Below are positions 1 through 9,158 of a stretch of 64,000 nucleotides of DNA, piece after piece. The stretch is from NCBI GenBank assembly GCA_024758765.1, contig CP101406.1, positions 2,542,001-2,606,000 on the forward strand, given 5' to 3'. The stretch comes from Mycobacterium sp. SVM_VP21 (GTDB lineage Bacteria; Actinomycetota; Actinomycetes; Mycobacteriales; Mycobacteriaceae). The notes beneath the pieces are model-generated. The model did not search any database and was not told where the DNA came from. It saw only the letters and a program-made list of their open reading frames with translations. The stretch's first letter is position 1. Every line of letters begins with the position of its first letter. The translations under genes and the position numbers were made by a program.

Positions 1-638
<638 letters not shown>

Positions 639-775
639 GCCGACGGACCCTACCGAACGCCGCTGACGATTCCTGGGTGCGGGACGGCGTGGGCCCGCCG
701 CGCCACTTAGATGCCGACACAGATCCATAGCCGCGACTTGAGGCATCCGAGCCCGAACCGCGAGAAGATGGCACC

Positions 776-1486
776 GTGACGACCTATGCCGAGATCCGCA
801 ACAACGCACCGCTGTGGCCGGGGGTGATGGACCGCTCACTGCTGGGCAACCGGCAGGCGCAAGCCGCGCTGTATCTGGCCGACATGGCCAAGCGGGGCAA
901 GTGGAGCACGGTGATCCGGGAACTCGACCGCGGCGATCACGTGGTCGATGTCAAGGCGTGGCGGCCCGGAGGCAAGACCTGGCTGACGGTGCTGCATCAG
1001 GCCGGCTGGCACGGCGCGTCTGTCGACGTCGCGTCCTGGCTGATCGAGCAGGGTGCGCTGCGCTCGCAACCGGACGCCGCCGGTCGCACGGCTTTCGACC
1101 TGGCCGTTGAGCACCAACGGTCGGCCGAACTGCTGGAGGTGCTCAAGCCTCCGCCGGCCGCCCTCGACCCGGACCGGATCGCCGCGCTCAACTTCCAGCT
1201 CACCACCGTGATCGACGACCTGGTCCAACACCTGTTCCGCGGTGGCGAACTGCGCCAGATGCTCCGCTATCCCCCGGTCGAGGTGCTGCACGAGCTGCCC
1301 AGAAAACAACTGTGGTTCCCGGTGCCCTACCTGTGGGGCGGATTTCGGATCGGTCTGTGCGATGACGACATCGAAGTGGTCGGCGGTTATCGAGAACTCG
1401 ACCCGGTCGGCGATGTGCACGTCGCGACGGTCGGCTACCTCATCACACCCGAGGGCCCGTCGCAGATCTACGAGGGTTACGAATAG
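776..1486 (+). CDS. Ankyrin-repeat protein
   Basis: This 236-residue soluble protein has no signal peptide and starts with GTG. Residues about 65-125 look like one or two ankyrin repeats ([20 protein letters not shown], then WLIEQGA and [15 protein letters not shown]). The rest is an uncharacterised C-terminal domain rich in aromatic residues ([15 protein letters not shown]). Ankyrin repeats mediate protein-protein contacts, so a partner-binding role is likely but the partner is unknown. The last 10 bp overlap the 3' end of the convergent acyl-CoA ligase gene, so the two transcripts must collide or terminate inside each other. Confidence 0.75.
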   Translation: MTTYAEIRNNAPLWPGVMDRSLLGNRQAQAALYLADMAKRGKWSTVIRELDRGDHVVDVKAWRPGGKTWLTVLHQAGWHGASVDVASWLIEQGALRSQPDAAGRTAFDLAVEHQRSAELLEVLKPPPAALDPDRIAALNFQLTTVIDDLVQHLFRGGELRQMLRYPPVEVLHELPRKQLWFPVPYLWGGFRIGLCDDDIEVVGGYRELDPVGDVHVATVGYLITPEGPSQIYEGYE

Positions 1487-3057
1487 CCACTGATCTGACG
1501 CAACTGTCCCTTGGCGATCTTGCCGCCGGATGAGCGCGGCAACTCGTCGATGACGACAAGGCGCTCCGGCAGCAGCTCTTTGGACACCCCGAGGTCCAGC
1601 AGGTGCTCGACGAGTTCCGCCAATTCCAAGGTACCGGCGCTCGCGCGTGCCACCTCCGCGAGTTCGACGTAGACACAGACCTTTTCGCCGAACACTTCGT
1701 CGCGCATCGGCACCGCGGCCGCCACCGCGATCGCTGGATGGGTCATCACCGCGTCCTCCACCTGGGCGGCGCTGATGTTCTTGCCGCCGCGCAGAATGAA
1801 ATCCGAGGTCCGGCCGGTGACGCTCAGATAGCCTTCGGCGTCGATCTCGCAGATGTCGCCCATGCGCATCCAGCCGTCGGCGGTGAACAGCTTGTCGTGG
1901 TCGATCCCGTTGAGATAGCCGAGGCTGGTGGCCGGGCCGCGGCAGGCGGGCTGCCCCCGGCCGGTGTCGGTCACGTCGGTGTTGCCGTCCTCGCCGCCGA
2001 ACAGCCGGACCGCCATCTCGTCGACAATTCGCCCACCGGTGCGCAACCGCCGCTCCAACGAGTCGGCGAGTGTGGTGGCGCTGAGCACGCCGGTCTCGTT
2101 GGATCCGTAGAATTGCAGGATCTTCGCCCCGGTGAGCTCCTCGAATTCCGCGGCCGGCCGGTAGGGCAACGCCTCGCCGCCGGTGAACACCACCCGCAAC
2201 GAGCTCAGGTCGAACTCACGGCTGGCCGGATCCGCCATCATCATGGTCAATTGAGTGCTGACACAGCACAATACGGTGACCCGATGCCGCGCTATCGCGG
2301 CACAGGTCGCGGCTGCGGTGAAGCGGTCCAACAGGATTGCCGCGGCGCCGAGGTGGATCGGGGTGGTGTGGCTGGTCCAGAGCCCGAAACCGAACGGTGT
2401 GGGAATGATCGGCAAGAAGACGTCGTCGGGACTCAGTTCCCCGTTGGCGACGGCCAGCTGGTGAAAGTAGTGCCAGCGATTCTGGGTGTGCACCACACAC
2501 TTGGGCAGCCCGGTGGTACCGGAGGTCGAGTTGATCAGGAAGACGTCATCGGGGCCGAGTTGCGGACCCGGTACCCCGATTTCGGCGACGGCCTGCAGCT
2601 CATCGATGCTCAGCGTCGCGATCTCGAGTCCGGCTGCGGCGGCGTGCCGCTGCTCATCGGTGATCAGTAGCTGGGCCTGCGAAGCGGCCAGGATCGCAGC
2701 CACCTCACGGGTGCCGGCGCGGGCGCCGATACCGACCACGATCGCCCCGCAGCGCTCGATCGCCACGAACAGCACGTGGATGGCGACGGCATCGCGATGC
2801 CACACCGCGATCCGGTCTCCCACGCGTACCCCGACACCCGTCAGCCGAATCGCCAATTCATCTGCCGCGGTATCGAATTCCTGCCATGTCAAGCCCGCGC
2901 CGAGATAGTCCACATAGGCGTCCCGGGCGGGGAGTCGCTGGGCGTTGCGGCGCACCGCGTCCGACAGCGTGGTCTGCGACCACCAGCCGACGGCGTGATA
3001 GTGGGCGGCTTCGGCGGCGGTGTAAGCCGGTGTGTTCCAGCCGGTGTCGGAAGACAT
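1477..3057 (-). CDS. AMP-forming acyl-CoA synthetase (FadD-like)
   Basis: The protein has 526 residues and is an ANL-superfamily adenylating enzyme that activates a carboxylic acid to acyl-AMP and then acyl-CoA. The P-loop motif STSGTTGLPK is at about residue 177, followed by the A5-like motif YGSNETG, the hinge motif TGRTSDFILRGGKNIS, and the C-terminal catalytic lysine in SSGGKIAKGQL. All are intact. No signal or membrane segment is present, so it is cytosolic. It sits 38 bp downstream of a same-strand SDR gene and is probably co-transcribed with it. The substrate (fatty, aromatic or cyclic acid) cannot be read from the sequence. Confidence 0.87.
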   Translation of the reverse strand: MSSDTGWNTPAYTAAEAAHYHAVGWWSQTTLSDAVRRNAQRLPARDAYVDYLGAGLTWQEFDTAADELAIRLTGVGVRVGDRIAVWHRDAVAIHVLFVAIERCGAIVVGIGARAGTREVAAILAASQAQLLITDEQRHAAAAGLEIATLSIDELQAVAEIGVPGPQLGPDDVFLINSTSGTTGLPKCVVHTQNRWHYFHQLAVANGELSPDDVFLPIIPTPFGFGLWTSHTTPIHLGAAAILLDRFTAAATCAAIARHRVTVLCCVSTQLTMMMADPASREFDLSSLRVVFTGGEALPYRPAAEFEELTGAKILQFYGSNETGVLSATTLADSLERRLRTGGRIVDEMAVRLFGGEDGNTDVTDTGRGQPACRGPATSLGYLNGIDHDKLFTADGWMRMGDICEIDAEGYLSVTGRTSDFILRGGKNISAAQVEDAVMTHPAIAVAAAVPMRDEVFGEKVCVYVELAEVARASAGTLELAELVEHLLDLGVSKELLPERLVVIDELPRSSGGKIAKGQLRQISGYS

Positions 3058-3095
3058 CTCGCCGGCCGCCTCCGATCAGTCGCGTTCAGTCGAAA

Positions 3096-3932
3096 TCAGT
3101 AGATGTAGTCTTCGCCGCTCGCTCGCACGGTGATGTCGCTGATGCTGATGCCCCAAGGCTGGTCGATGACGTGCACCACCGCCTCGGCGAGGTCTTCGGG
3201 GGTGATCAGCCAGTACTTCACCGAGTCGATGTCGGTCTGCTCAGGGTCCAGGGTGCCCTCGGCGAACGCGGTGACCGACCGCAGGTAGCTCTCACCGCGG
3301 GATCCCACGATGCCCATGATCGCGGAGCCGTTGACCACGCCTCTGCCGAGATTGGTGCCCAGCACGCCGGTCGGCTTGACCGTGGTCACCTTGATCTTTC
3401 CCTTCGCCTCGGTGCGCAGCGAGTCCGACAGGACTGCGACCGCGGCCTTGGTCGCGCTGTAGACCCCCGAACCGGCCACACCAGCGTTGCCGTAGATCGA
3501 CGAGATGTTGACGACGTGACCGCGGCCCTGCTCGATCATCTGGTCGTAGACGGCGGAAATGCCGTTCACCACACCCTTGATGTTGATGTCGATCGCACGG
3601 TGCCAGTGCTGCCAGGCCTTGTCGTGATCGGCGAAATAGGCCAGCGGCATCACACCGGCGTTGTTGACGATGACGTCCACCGCACCGAAGGTCTGCACCG
3701 CGTGCTGCACGGCGGCCTTCATCTGCTCGATGTCGGTGACGTCGGCGACGTGAGAGGTGCCCAACAGGCCGGCCTCGCGGATCCCGTCGAAGACCGCCGC
3801 AAGGTTCTCGGCACCGATGTCTACGCCGACCACGCGGGCTCCGGCGGCGGCACACTTCTCGGCGATCAGTTTGCCGAATCCACCGCCGGCACCGGTGATG
3901 ACGACGACCTTGTCCTGCAGGTGCTGCGACAT
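3096..3932 (-). CDS. SDR-family NAD(P)-dependent oxidoreductase
   Basis: This 278-residue classical short-chain dehydrogenase/reductase has the Rossmann glycine motif GAGGGFG near residue 14, the NNAGVM motif near 90, a catalytic Ser in the VNISSIYG strand and the YSATKAA catalytic Tyr-Lys pair. The acidic residue ending strand 2 (VVGVDIGAE) suggests NAD(H) preference. It is the first gene of a likely two-gene unit with the acyl-CoA ligase downstream, which fits a lipid or ring-compound oxidation step, but the substrate is unknown. Confidence 0.87.
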   Translation of the reverse strand: MSQHLQDKVVVITGAGGGFGKLIAEKCAAAGARVVGVDIGAENLAAVFDGIREAGLLGTSHVADVTDIEQMKAAVQHAVQTFGAVDVIVNNAGVMPLAYFADHDKAWQHWHRAIDINIKGVVNGISAVYDQMIEQGRGHVVNISSIYGNAGVAGSGVYSATKAAVAVLSDSLRTEAKGKIKVTTVKPTGVLGTNLGRGVVNGSAIMGIVGSRGESYLRSVTAFAEGTLDPEQTDIDSVKYWLITPEDLAEAVVHVIDQPWGISISDITVRASGEDYIY

Positions 3933-4044
3933 AGTCGGCCAGTTTAGGTCGCCGCTGTCGCCCCAGGCGTCACCGCCCGATTTGCTCGGCGACAGGCGGC
4001 GCGTTCGGATGCCCGCTAACAGGTCCGGAGGCTATGGTCACTTC

Positions 4045-5157
4045 GTGAAGCGTCGAACGGCACTGGGGCTCCCCCTCCTGCTGGCGGCGGGTCCCACCTT
4101 GAGCCGGCTCCCGCGCGCCGGCGCGGACCCCGGCCGGTGGTCGATCGACCGGGTGAACCGCTGGTATCAGGCGCAGGGATGGCCGGTCGGCTCCAACTAC
4201 ATCACCTCCACCGCGGTCAATCAGCTCGAGATGTTTCAGCCGGGCACCTTCGATCTGCGGCGGATCGACTCCGAGTTGGGCTGGGCCCGATCGGCAGGCT
4301 TCAACACCGTGCGGGTGTTCCTGCACGACCAGCTGTGGGCTGCCGATCAGCGGGGCTTCCAGTACCGGCTGGGCCAGTTCGTTGCGGTCGCCGCGCGCCA
4401 CCGCATCAAGCCGATGTTCGTGCTGTTCGATTCCTGCTGGGACCCGCACCCCAAGGCCGGACCACAGCTGGCCCCGCGAGTCGGCATCCACAATTCACGA
4501 TGGGTGCAAAGCCCCGGCGCAGATCGGCTCGGCGACCGCAACTACTACCGCACCTTGCATGACTACGTCACCGGTGTGATGACCCAGTTCCGGTACGACG
4601 AACGGATCCTGGCCTGGGACCTGTGGAACGAGCCGGACAACATGGCCCGCGAATACAGCGCCGTCGAACGGTCGGACAAGTTGGATTACATCAGTGACCT
4701 GCTGCCCCAGGTGTTCAGTTGGGCCCGGTCGGTCGATGCCCGTCAGCCGTTGACCAGTGGGATCTGGGAAGGTTCGCGTCAGGGCAGCACGATCGTCAAC
4801 ACTCAACTCAACAGCTCCGACGTCATCACGTTCCACTCGTACGACAAGCCGGCGACGTTCAGTGAGCGCATCGCCGAACTGGCGCCCCTGGGCCGGCCGA
4901 TGATGTGCACCGAATATCTGGCTCGTACCCGCGGCAACACCATCGACGGGATTCTGCCGATCATGAAGCGCCACAATGTGGGCGCCTACAACTGGGGCTT
5001 CGTCGCTGGGCGAACCCAGACCTACCTGCCGTGGGACTCCTGGGACCACCCCTACACCGCCGAGCCGCAGGTCTGGTTCCACGATCTGGTGCAACCCACC
5101 GGTCGCGCATACCGGAATCTGGAGATCATGACGATCAGCAACCTCACCGGGCGCTGA
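4045..5157 (+). CDS. Secreted glycoside hydrolase, GH5-like (cellulase/mannanase fold)
   Basis: The protein has 370 residues from the GTG at 4045. It begins KRRTALGLPLLLAAGP, a twin-Arg-like N-terminus followed by a hydrophobic stretch, so export is likely. The body is a TIM-barrel glycosidase: WDLWNEPDN at about residue 192 supplies the acid/base Glu and MCTEYLAR near 288 the nucleophile Glu, as in clan GH-A. An upstream in-frame extension overlaps the divergent SDR gene and is rejected because the signal peptide would be buried. The polysaccharide substrate is not predictable. The next gene, a kinase-like protein, follows 63 bp later on the same strand. Confidence 0.8.
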   Translation: MKRRTALGLPLLLAAGPTLSRLPRAGADPGRWSIDRVNRWYQAQGWPVGSNYITSTAVNQLEMFQPGTFDLRRIDSELGWARSAGFNTVRVFLHDQLWAADQRGFQYRLGQFVAVAARHRIKPMFVLFDSCWDPHPKAGPQLAPRVGIHNSRWVQSPGADRLGDRNYYRTLHDYVTGVMTQFRYDERILAWDLWNEPDNMAREYSAVERSDKLDYISDLLPQVFSWARSVDARQPLTSGIWEGSRQGSTIVNTQLNSSDVITFHSYDKPATFSERIAELAPLGRPMMCTEYLARTRGNTIDGILPIMKRHNVGAYNWGFVAGRTQTYLPWDSWDHPYTAEPQVWFHDLVQPTGRAYRNLEIMTISNLTGR

Positions 5158-5220
5158 CCGGCTGATAGCGGCGCGGTTCAGTGATGAAATCATTGGCGGC
5201 AATGTCGTCGTGAGGAGTCG

Positions 5221-6990
5221 GTGATGGGCGAGACCGCGTCGGGTTCGCGGGCTGGGTCACGGGTGGGGCGTTACCTCCTCAAACGACTGCTGGGACGCGG
5301 CACCACCGGCGAGGTCTACGAGGCGCTCGACACGCAGAAGGACCGCACCGCGGCGCTCAAACTGCTGTCGCCGGCGTTTGGCGGGAATCCGGCGTTCCGT
5401 GAGTGGCTGCAGCGCGAGGCGCTGGTCGTCGGGCGGGTGCAGGAGCCCCACGTGGTCCCAGTTCGCGACTACGGCGAGCTCGACGGCCAGGTGTTCATCG
5501 ATATGCCGCTGGTGGCCGGTGCCGACTTGGCCGCGGTGTTGAAGCGCAACGGGGTACTGCCGCCCTCGCGTGCGGTGAACGTGGTGTGGCAGGCGGCATC
5601 GGCCCTGGATGCCGCGCACAGCGCCGGCTTGATCCACCGCGGTGTCAAACCTCGCAACATCCTGCTGACCAGTGATGACTTCGTCTATCTGGTGGATTTC
5701 GGGTTGGCCGGCGCGCCCGGGGCCGAGGCGGCCGATGCCGAGAACGCCGGTGCCCGCTGGAAGTACGCGGCGCCGGAGCTGTTCTCCGGCAGTGACTTCG
5801 GGCCGGCAGTCGACGTCTATGCGCTGGCATGTGTGCTCTACCAGTGCTTGACGGGTTCGCCGCCGTACCGGGCCGACAGCCTCAAGATGCTGGCCAACGC
5901 GCATCAGACCAAACCGATTCCGCGGCCCAGTCTTGCCGGCGCGACCATCCCGGCAGCGTTGGACGAGGTCGTCGCCAAAGGTATGGCCAAGGATCCGCAG
6001 GGCCGTTATGCCAACGCCGCGGAGCTGGCGACCGCGGCTTATCAGGCGCTCAGCGCGCCCGACCAGCACCGGACGCTGCAGATCTATGAGACCAGCCAGC
6101 AGTCCACTCCGCCGCTGATCGAAGCGCCACAGCCCAGCGCGCCGCCGACGGTACCGGACGAGGTGGCTGCGGCCGAGCCGTCGGCACCGTCTGCTGCGGC
6201 AGCCGAGGTTGCCCCGGCCCCGGTGCGTGAGGTGCCGCCGGTGCCCGAGGTGCAACCAACCACGCCGCCGGTCCAGCCCGCTCCGATTCCCGAACCCGTG
6301 TCCGCGGCACGCCCCGCCGGGCAGTCCGGTCTGCCCCGGGTCTCGACGGCAGCCGACGACTGGTTCAGCGCGTCACGGCGACTGCGGCTGCAGCACGATC
6401 CCGCCAAACGCAAGCTGCTGCTGCGCCTCGGTGCGGCACTGATCGTGGTCGTCGGGTTGATCACCTGGATGACGAACCGATCGAGTTCTGACGAGCTGGC
6501 CGCCGACACCGACACCTCGCCGTCCGCCGCGGGGGCGAGTCAACCCACGACGACGGTGTCGTCTGCCGAGGCCCAGGCTCGTCTGCTCAAGCTGCTGCCG
6601 TCGGGCTATCCGCAGGACACCTGTACGTCGTCGACACCGACGGGCGGGGCCATCGCCGAAGTGACGTGTGGCCGCAACACCGACGTCGACGGCCCGCCCG
6701 CTGCGACTTACACACTGTTCCCCGATGCCACTTCGCTGCGCCAGAGCTTCGACAACACGGTGCAGGCCACCACCGTCGTCAACTGCCCCGGCCGGATCCA
6801 GTCGCCGGGAGCCTGGCACCGCACCGCCACCCCGGACAAGACGGCCGGAACACTGCTGTGCGGTATGCGGCAGGGGTCGCCCGTTCTGGTCTGGACCAAC
6901 GACGCCAACCTGGTGATCGGCTCCCTGCGAACGGAACGAAACACACCCACGCTGGAACAGTTCTACACCTGGTGGAGTTCCCACTCCTGA
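5221..6990 (+). CDS. Membrane Ser/Thr protein kinase-like protein with HRD Asp replaced by Gly
   Basis: The protein has 589 residues. A Hanks-type kinase fold covers about 15-285: glycine loop LGRGTTGEVYEA, strand-3 lysine in AALKLL, metal-binding DFG in VDFGLAG, and APE in YAAPELF. The catalytic loop reads HRGVKPRN, so the usual HRD aspartate (near residue 141) is glycine. This is read directly from the codons CAC CGC GGT. A Pro/Ala-rich linker follows, then one membrane helix (LGAALIVVVGLITWM, about 402-416) and an extracytoplasmic domain of about 165 residues with four Cys. It may be a pseudokinase receptor or scaffold. The start is GTG 5221 or ATG 5224, with GAGG at 5212-5215. Confidence 0.88.
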   Translation: MMGETASGSRAGSRVGRYLLKRLLGRGTTGEVYEALDTQKDRTAALKLLSPAFGGNPAFREWLQREALVVGRVQEPHVVPVRDYGELDGQVFIDMPLVAGADLAAVLKRNGVLPPSRAVNVVWQAASALDAAHSAGLIHRGVKPRNILLTSDDFVYLVDFGLAGAPGAEAADAENAGARWKYAAPELFSGSDFGPAVDVYALACVLYQCLTGSPPYRADSLKMLANAHQTKPIPRPSLAGATIPAALDEVVAKGMAKDPQGRYANAAELATAAYQALSAPDQHRTLQIYETSQQSTPPLIEAPQPSAPPTVPDEVAAAEPSAPSAAAAEVAPAPVREVPPVPEVQPTTPPVQPAPIPEPVSAARPAGQSGLPRVSTAADDWFSASRRLRLQHDPAKRKLLLRLGAALIVVVGLITWMTNRSSSDELAADTDTSPSAAGASQPTTTVSSAEAQARLLKLLPSGYPQDTCTSSTPTGGAIAEVTCGRNTDVDGPPAATYTLFPDATSLRQSFDNTVQATTVVNCPGRIQSPGAWHRTATPDKTAGTLLCGMRQGSPVLVWTNDANLVIGSLRTERNTPTLEQFYTWWSSHS

Positions 6991-7028
6991 CCGTCGATCC
7001 TGAAACACGAGCAAGCGCGGCTGTCAAA

Positions 7029-7148
7029 TCCACTGGTTCGGAAGGCACCGCGTCGGCTGCCTCCGGAAACCAGGGCACGCCGCTTCCGGCCGCCGCCCCG
7101 GGTACCCCCGCCGCCACCGGCGCGAACACCTCGACCACGTCGAACTGA
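7029..7148 (+). other. Possible relic of a Gly-Thr-Pro-Leu-Pro tail coding segment
   Basis: In the 305 bp between the kinase-like gene and the MPT63-like gene, one frame reads a Ser/Ala/Thr-rich 39-residue stretch. It contains GTPLPAAAPGTPA and ends at a TGA at 7146. The same GTPLP word occurs twice at the very end of the MPT63-like protein just downstream. No start codon with a ribosome-binding site precedes it. It may be the leftover 3' end of a duplicated gene; this is a weak inference. Confidence 0.2.
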
Positions 7149-7165
7149 CCGAAGTTCATCGCCAA

Positions 7166-7201
7166 TCCGGCCCGGCCTCACTACCGCGAGGTCGGGCCGG
7201 A
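7166..7201 (+). terminator. Strong hairpin, likely terminator of the kinase-like gene
   Basis: A 14-bp stem (TCCGGCCCGGCCTC against GAGGTCGGGCCGGA, one G-U pair) surrounds an 8-nt loop. It has no T-run, as is usual for mycobacterial terminators. It lies 176 bp after the kinase-like stop and before the promoter region of the next gene. Confidence 0.6.
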
Positions 7202-7243
7202 CTCGTTCCTGGGTAGCCTGACCCTTAGCCCGTTACGATTGAA

Positions 7244-7255
7244 GTACTTGAGTAC
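7244..7255 (+). promoter_or_regulatory. Perfect palindrome upstream of the MPT63-like gene
   Basis: GTACT-TG-AGTAC is a perfect 12-bp inverted repeat in an AT-richer patch 40 bp upstream of the ATG at 7296. It is a candidate operator or promoter element; no cognate regulator can be named. Confidence 0.35.
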
Positions 7256-7295
7256 CAATATCGTCGGCATGCAGCCGACTTGAGGAGACAGTCCC

Positions 7296-7973
7296 ATGAA
7301 GTCCATCTCGACCGCCCTGGCCGCGGGAGCACTGGCCGCCGCGGGCGCCCTCACCACCGGGATCGCCGGCGCGGACCCTGACCCGGCCCCGGCGCCCGCC
7401 CCTGCCACCCAACCGATCGGCACCCAGGGCACCGTGCCCGAAGGGCCCGGAGTCCACGGCTGGACGGTCAGCGATCTGCGACCCAGCTCGGACGCCATCC
7501 CCTATCAGCCGCGCGGCGCCCTGTGGGAGGCCACCGCCACCGACGAGGCGATCCAGGGCGCCGTCTTTCCGATCGTCGCCAACCTCAGTGCCCGTTCGGC
7601 CAGCGGCCAGAACTACCAGGCTTTGTTCACCGTGCCCACCGCACAGGGCATCGCTCCCGCCGCCCTGACTCAGGGCCAGAAGGCCAGCGGCAAGGTCTAC
7701 TTCGACGTCACCGGCGACGCCCCCAACAGCATGGTGTACCAAACCGGCGGCAACGATCTGATCCGTTGGGTGGCGCCGGCGCCCCAGGCGCCGCAGCCCC
7801 AAGCCCCCGCCGGCGGGTCACAGATCCCGGCCAACGGCGGCAGCAATCGGGCGCCTGCCGCACCGGCTCGTCCCCCGGCGTCGCGGCCCGCGCATCCCGC
7901 ACCGTCAGCTCCGCCGTCCGGCAGCTCCGGAACTCCACTGCCCGAGGGCAGTTCCGGGACTCCGCTGCCCTGA
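7296..7973 (+). CDS. MPT63/DUF1942-family secreted protein with Pro-rich tail
   Basis: The protein has 225 residues. A Sec signal peptide covers about 1-26 (ending TGIAGADPDP), followed by a short Pro/Ala linker. An immunoglobulin-like DUF1942 domain spans about 45-155 (GWTVSDLRPSS, LWEATATDEAIQGAV, GKVYFDVTGDAPNS); these strings match the secreted immunogenic protein MPT63 as I remember it. Unlike MPT63, which ends after this domain, it carries a disordered Pro/Ala/Ser tail of about 60 residues. The tail finishes with a near repeat SSGTPLPEG / SSGTPLP. The ribosome-binding site TGAGGAG lies at 7281-7287. The molecular function of the family is unknown. Confidence 0.82.
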   Translation: MKSISTALAAGALAAAGALTTGIAGADPDPAPAPAPATQPIGTQGTVPEGPGVHGWTVSDLRPSSDAIPYQPRGALWEATATDEAIQGAVFPIVANLSARSASGQNYQALFTVPTAQGIAPAALTQGQKASGKVYFDVTGDAPNSMVYQTGGNDLIRWVAPAPQAPQPQAPAGGSQIPANGGSNRAPAAPARPPASRPAHPAPSAPPSGSSGTPLPEGSSGTPLP

Positions 7974-7985
7974 TTGCGCGGCTGA

Positions 7986-9158
7986 TCAGAGCCCGAACTG
8001 GTCGTCGATCAGCCCGAGCCAGATCTGGGCCGCATCGATAGCCACCTTCTCACTGATGAAGGCGTGCTGGGTTCCGGTGTAGATGTCTCGGAAGGCGCGT
8101 TCCAGCCGGCTGCCTTCGCGGATCGCCGTCGTTCCGGCCGCCAGGTGTGCCCACTCGGCGCAACTTCTGGCGGTATCGGTGGCGTAGACGGCCGCCACGC
8201 GCATGTCTGCCCGCAGTCCCGGCGTCAGGTCTTCGCCTGCCGCGACAGCGGATTCGGCCGTGTTGAAGGCGTCGAGCACCAACAAGTGAGCGGCCCGCCA
8301 CGCGGCGACGTGGTGAGCCAGATCCTTCTGAAACGTAGGGCGGCTGGCCAAGGCCGCCATATCGCTCATCCGGTATTTGGTGGCTGCCAGCTCGGTCACA
8401 TCGTCAAGCATGCTTTTGGCCACACCGAGCGCCCAGGACGCGTGGCCGGCGGCCGTGACCGGCATCAGGCCCATCCGAGCTGCCGGCGAGGCACCCCGAA
8501 GCGGAGTACGGCAGAACAGCGGAAAAGTCCGGCGGGCCGGTACGAACACGTCGTGGGCGCTGTAGTCGTAGGAGCCGGTTCCCTTGAGCCCCTGGACATG
8601 CCAGCCATCGTTGAAGGAGATCTGCTCACGTGGCAGCACCGCGACCTGCATGTCGGGTATTCCGTCGCTGACCCAGCGCATCTCGCCGTCGTCCATCGGG
8701 AAGAAGCCGGCGGCCAGGTATTGGGAGTGTCCAATACCCGAGCCGAAGCTCCACGATCCGCTCAGCCGGTACCCGCCGTCGACGGCGACGCCCTGGCCGT
8801 TGGGGAAATATTGGCCGCCCAGTGTGACGTGATTGTCGTGGGAGGTGAACACCTCATCGAACCCGTCGTCGGGTAGGTACGTGGCAACAGCGAACGACGA
8901 CGGCATGTTGGCGATACCGACCCAGCCGAACGAGCCGTCCTGCCATGCCATTTCGATCCAGGTCTCGATCATCTCGGCAAACGACGGCTCGGCGCCACCG
9001 GCAGCGGCGGGATTGAACGCCGACATCAAGCCGGTGCGCCACATCTCGTCAACGATGGGATCGGTCAGCGTGCGGCGCTGCTCGGACACGCCGGCCTCGG
9101 CCGCCACCAGCTCGCGCATGCCGCGCGCCAGCGCGACAACCCCGCCGGCCTTGCTCAC
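7986..9158 (-). CDS. Acyl-CoA-dehydrogenase-fold flavin monooxygenase (HsaA-like)
   Basis: The GTG at 9158 overlaps the upstream stop codon by 4 nt (GTGA), giving 390 residues, the usual size for the HsaA/HpaB class-D flavin monooxygenases. These share the acyl-CoA dehydrogenase fold. Motifs include DPIVDEMWRTGLMSAFNP near the N-terminus and a central SWSFGSGIGHSQYLAAG strand segment. The C-terminus reads GTTAIREGSRLERAFRDIYTGTQH, typical of that subgroup. Such enzymes hydroxylate aromatic or steroid-derived rings using reduced flavin from a separate reductase. It is the third gene of a coupled operon with a Rieske oxygenase and a DapB-fold dehydrogenase. The substrate is unassigned. Confidence 0.82.
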   Translation of the reverse strand: MSKAGGVVALARGMRELVAAEAGVSEQRRTLTDPIVDEMWRTGLMSAFNPAAAGGAEPSFAEMIETWIEMAWQDGSFGWVGIANMPSSFAVATYLPDDGFDEVFTSHDNHVTLGGQYFPNGQGVAVDGGYRLSGSWSFGSGIGHSQYLAAGFFPMDDGEMRWVSDGIPDMQVAVLPREQISFNDGWHVQGLKGTGSYDYSAHDVFVPARRTFPLFCRTPLRGASPAARMGLMPVTAAGHASWALGVAKSMLDDVTELAATKYRMSDMAALASRPTFQKDLAHHVAAWRAAHLLVLDAFNTAESAVAAGEDLTPGLRADMRVAAVYATDTARSCAEWAHLAAGTTAIREGSRLERAFRDIYTGTQHAFISEKVAIDAAQIWLGLIDDQFGL

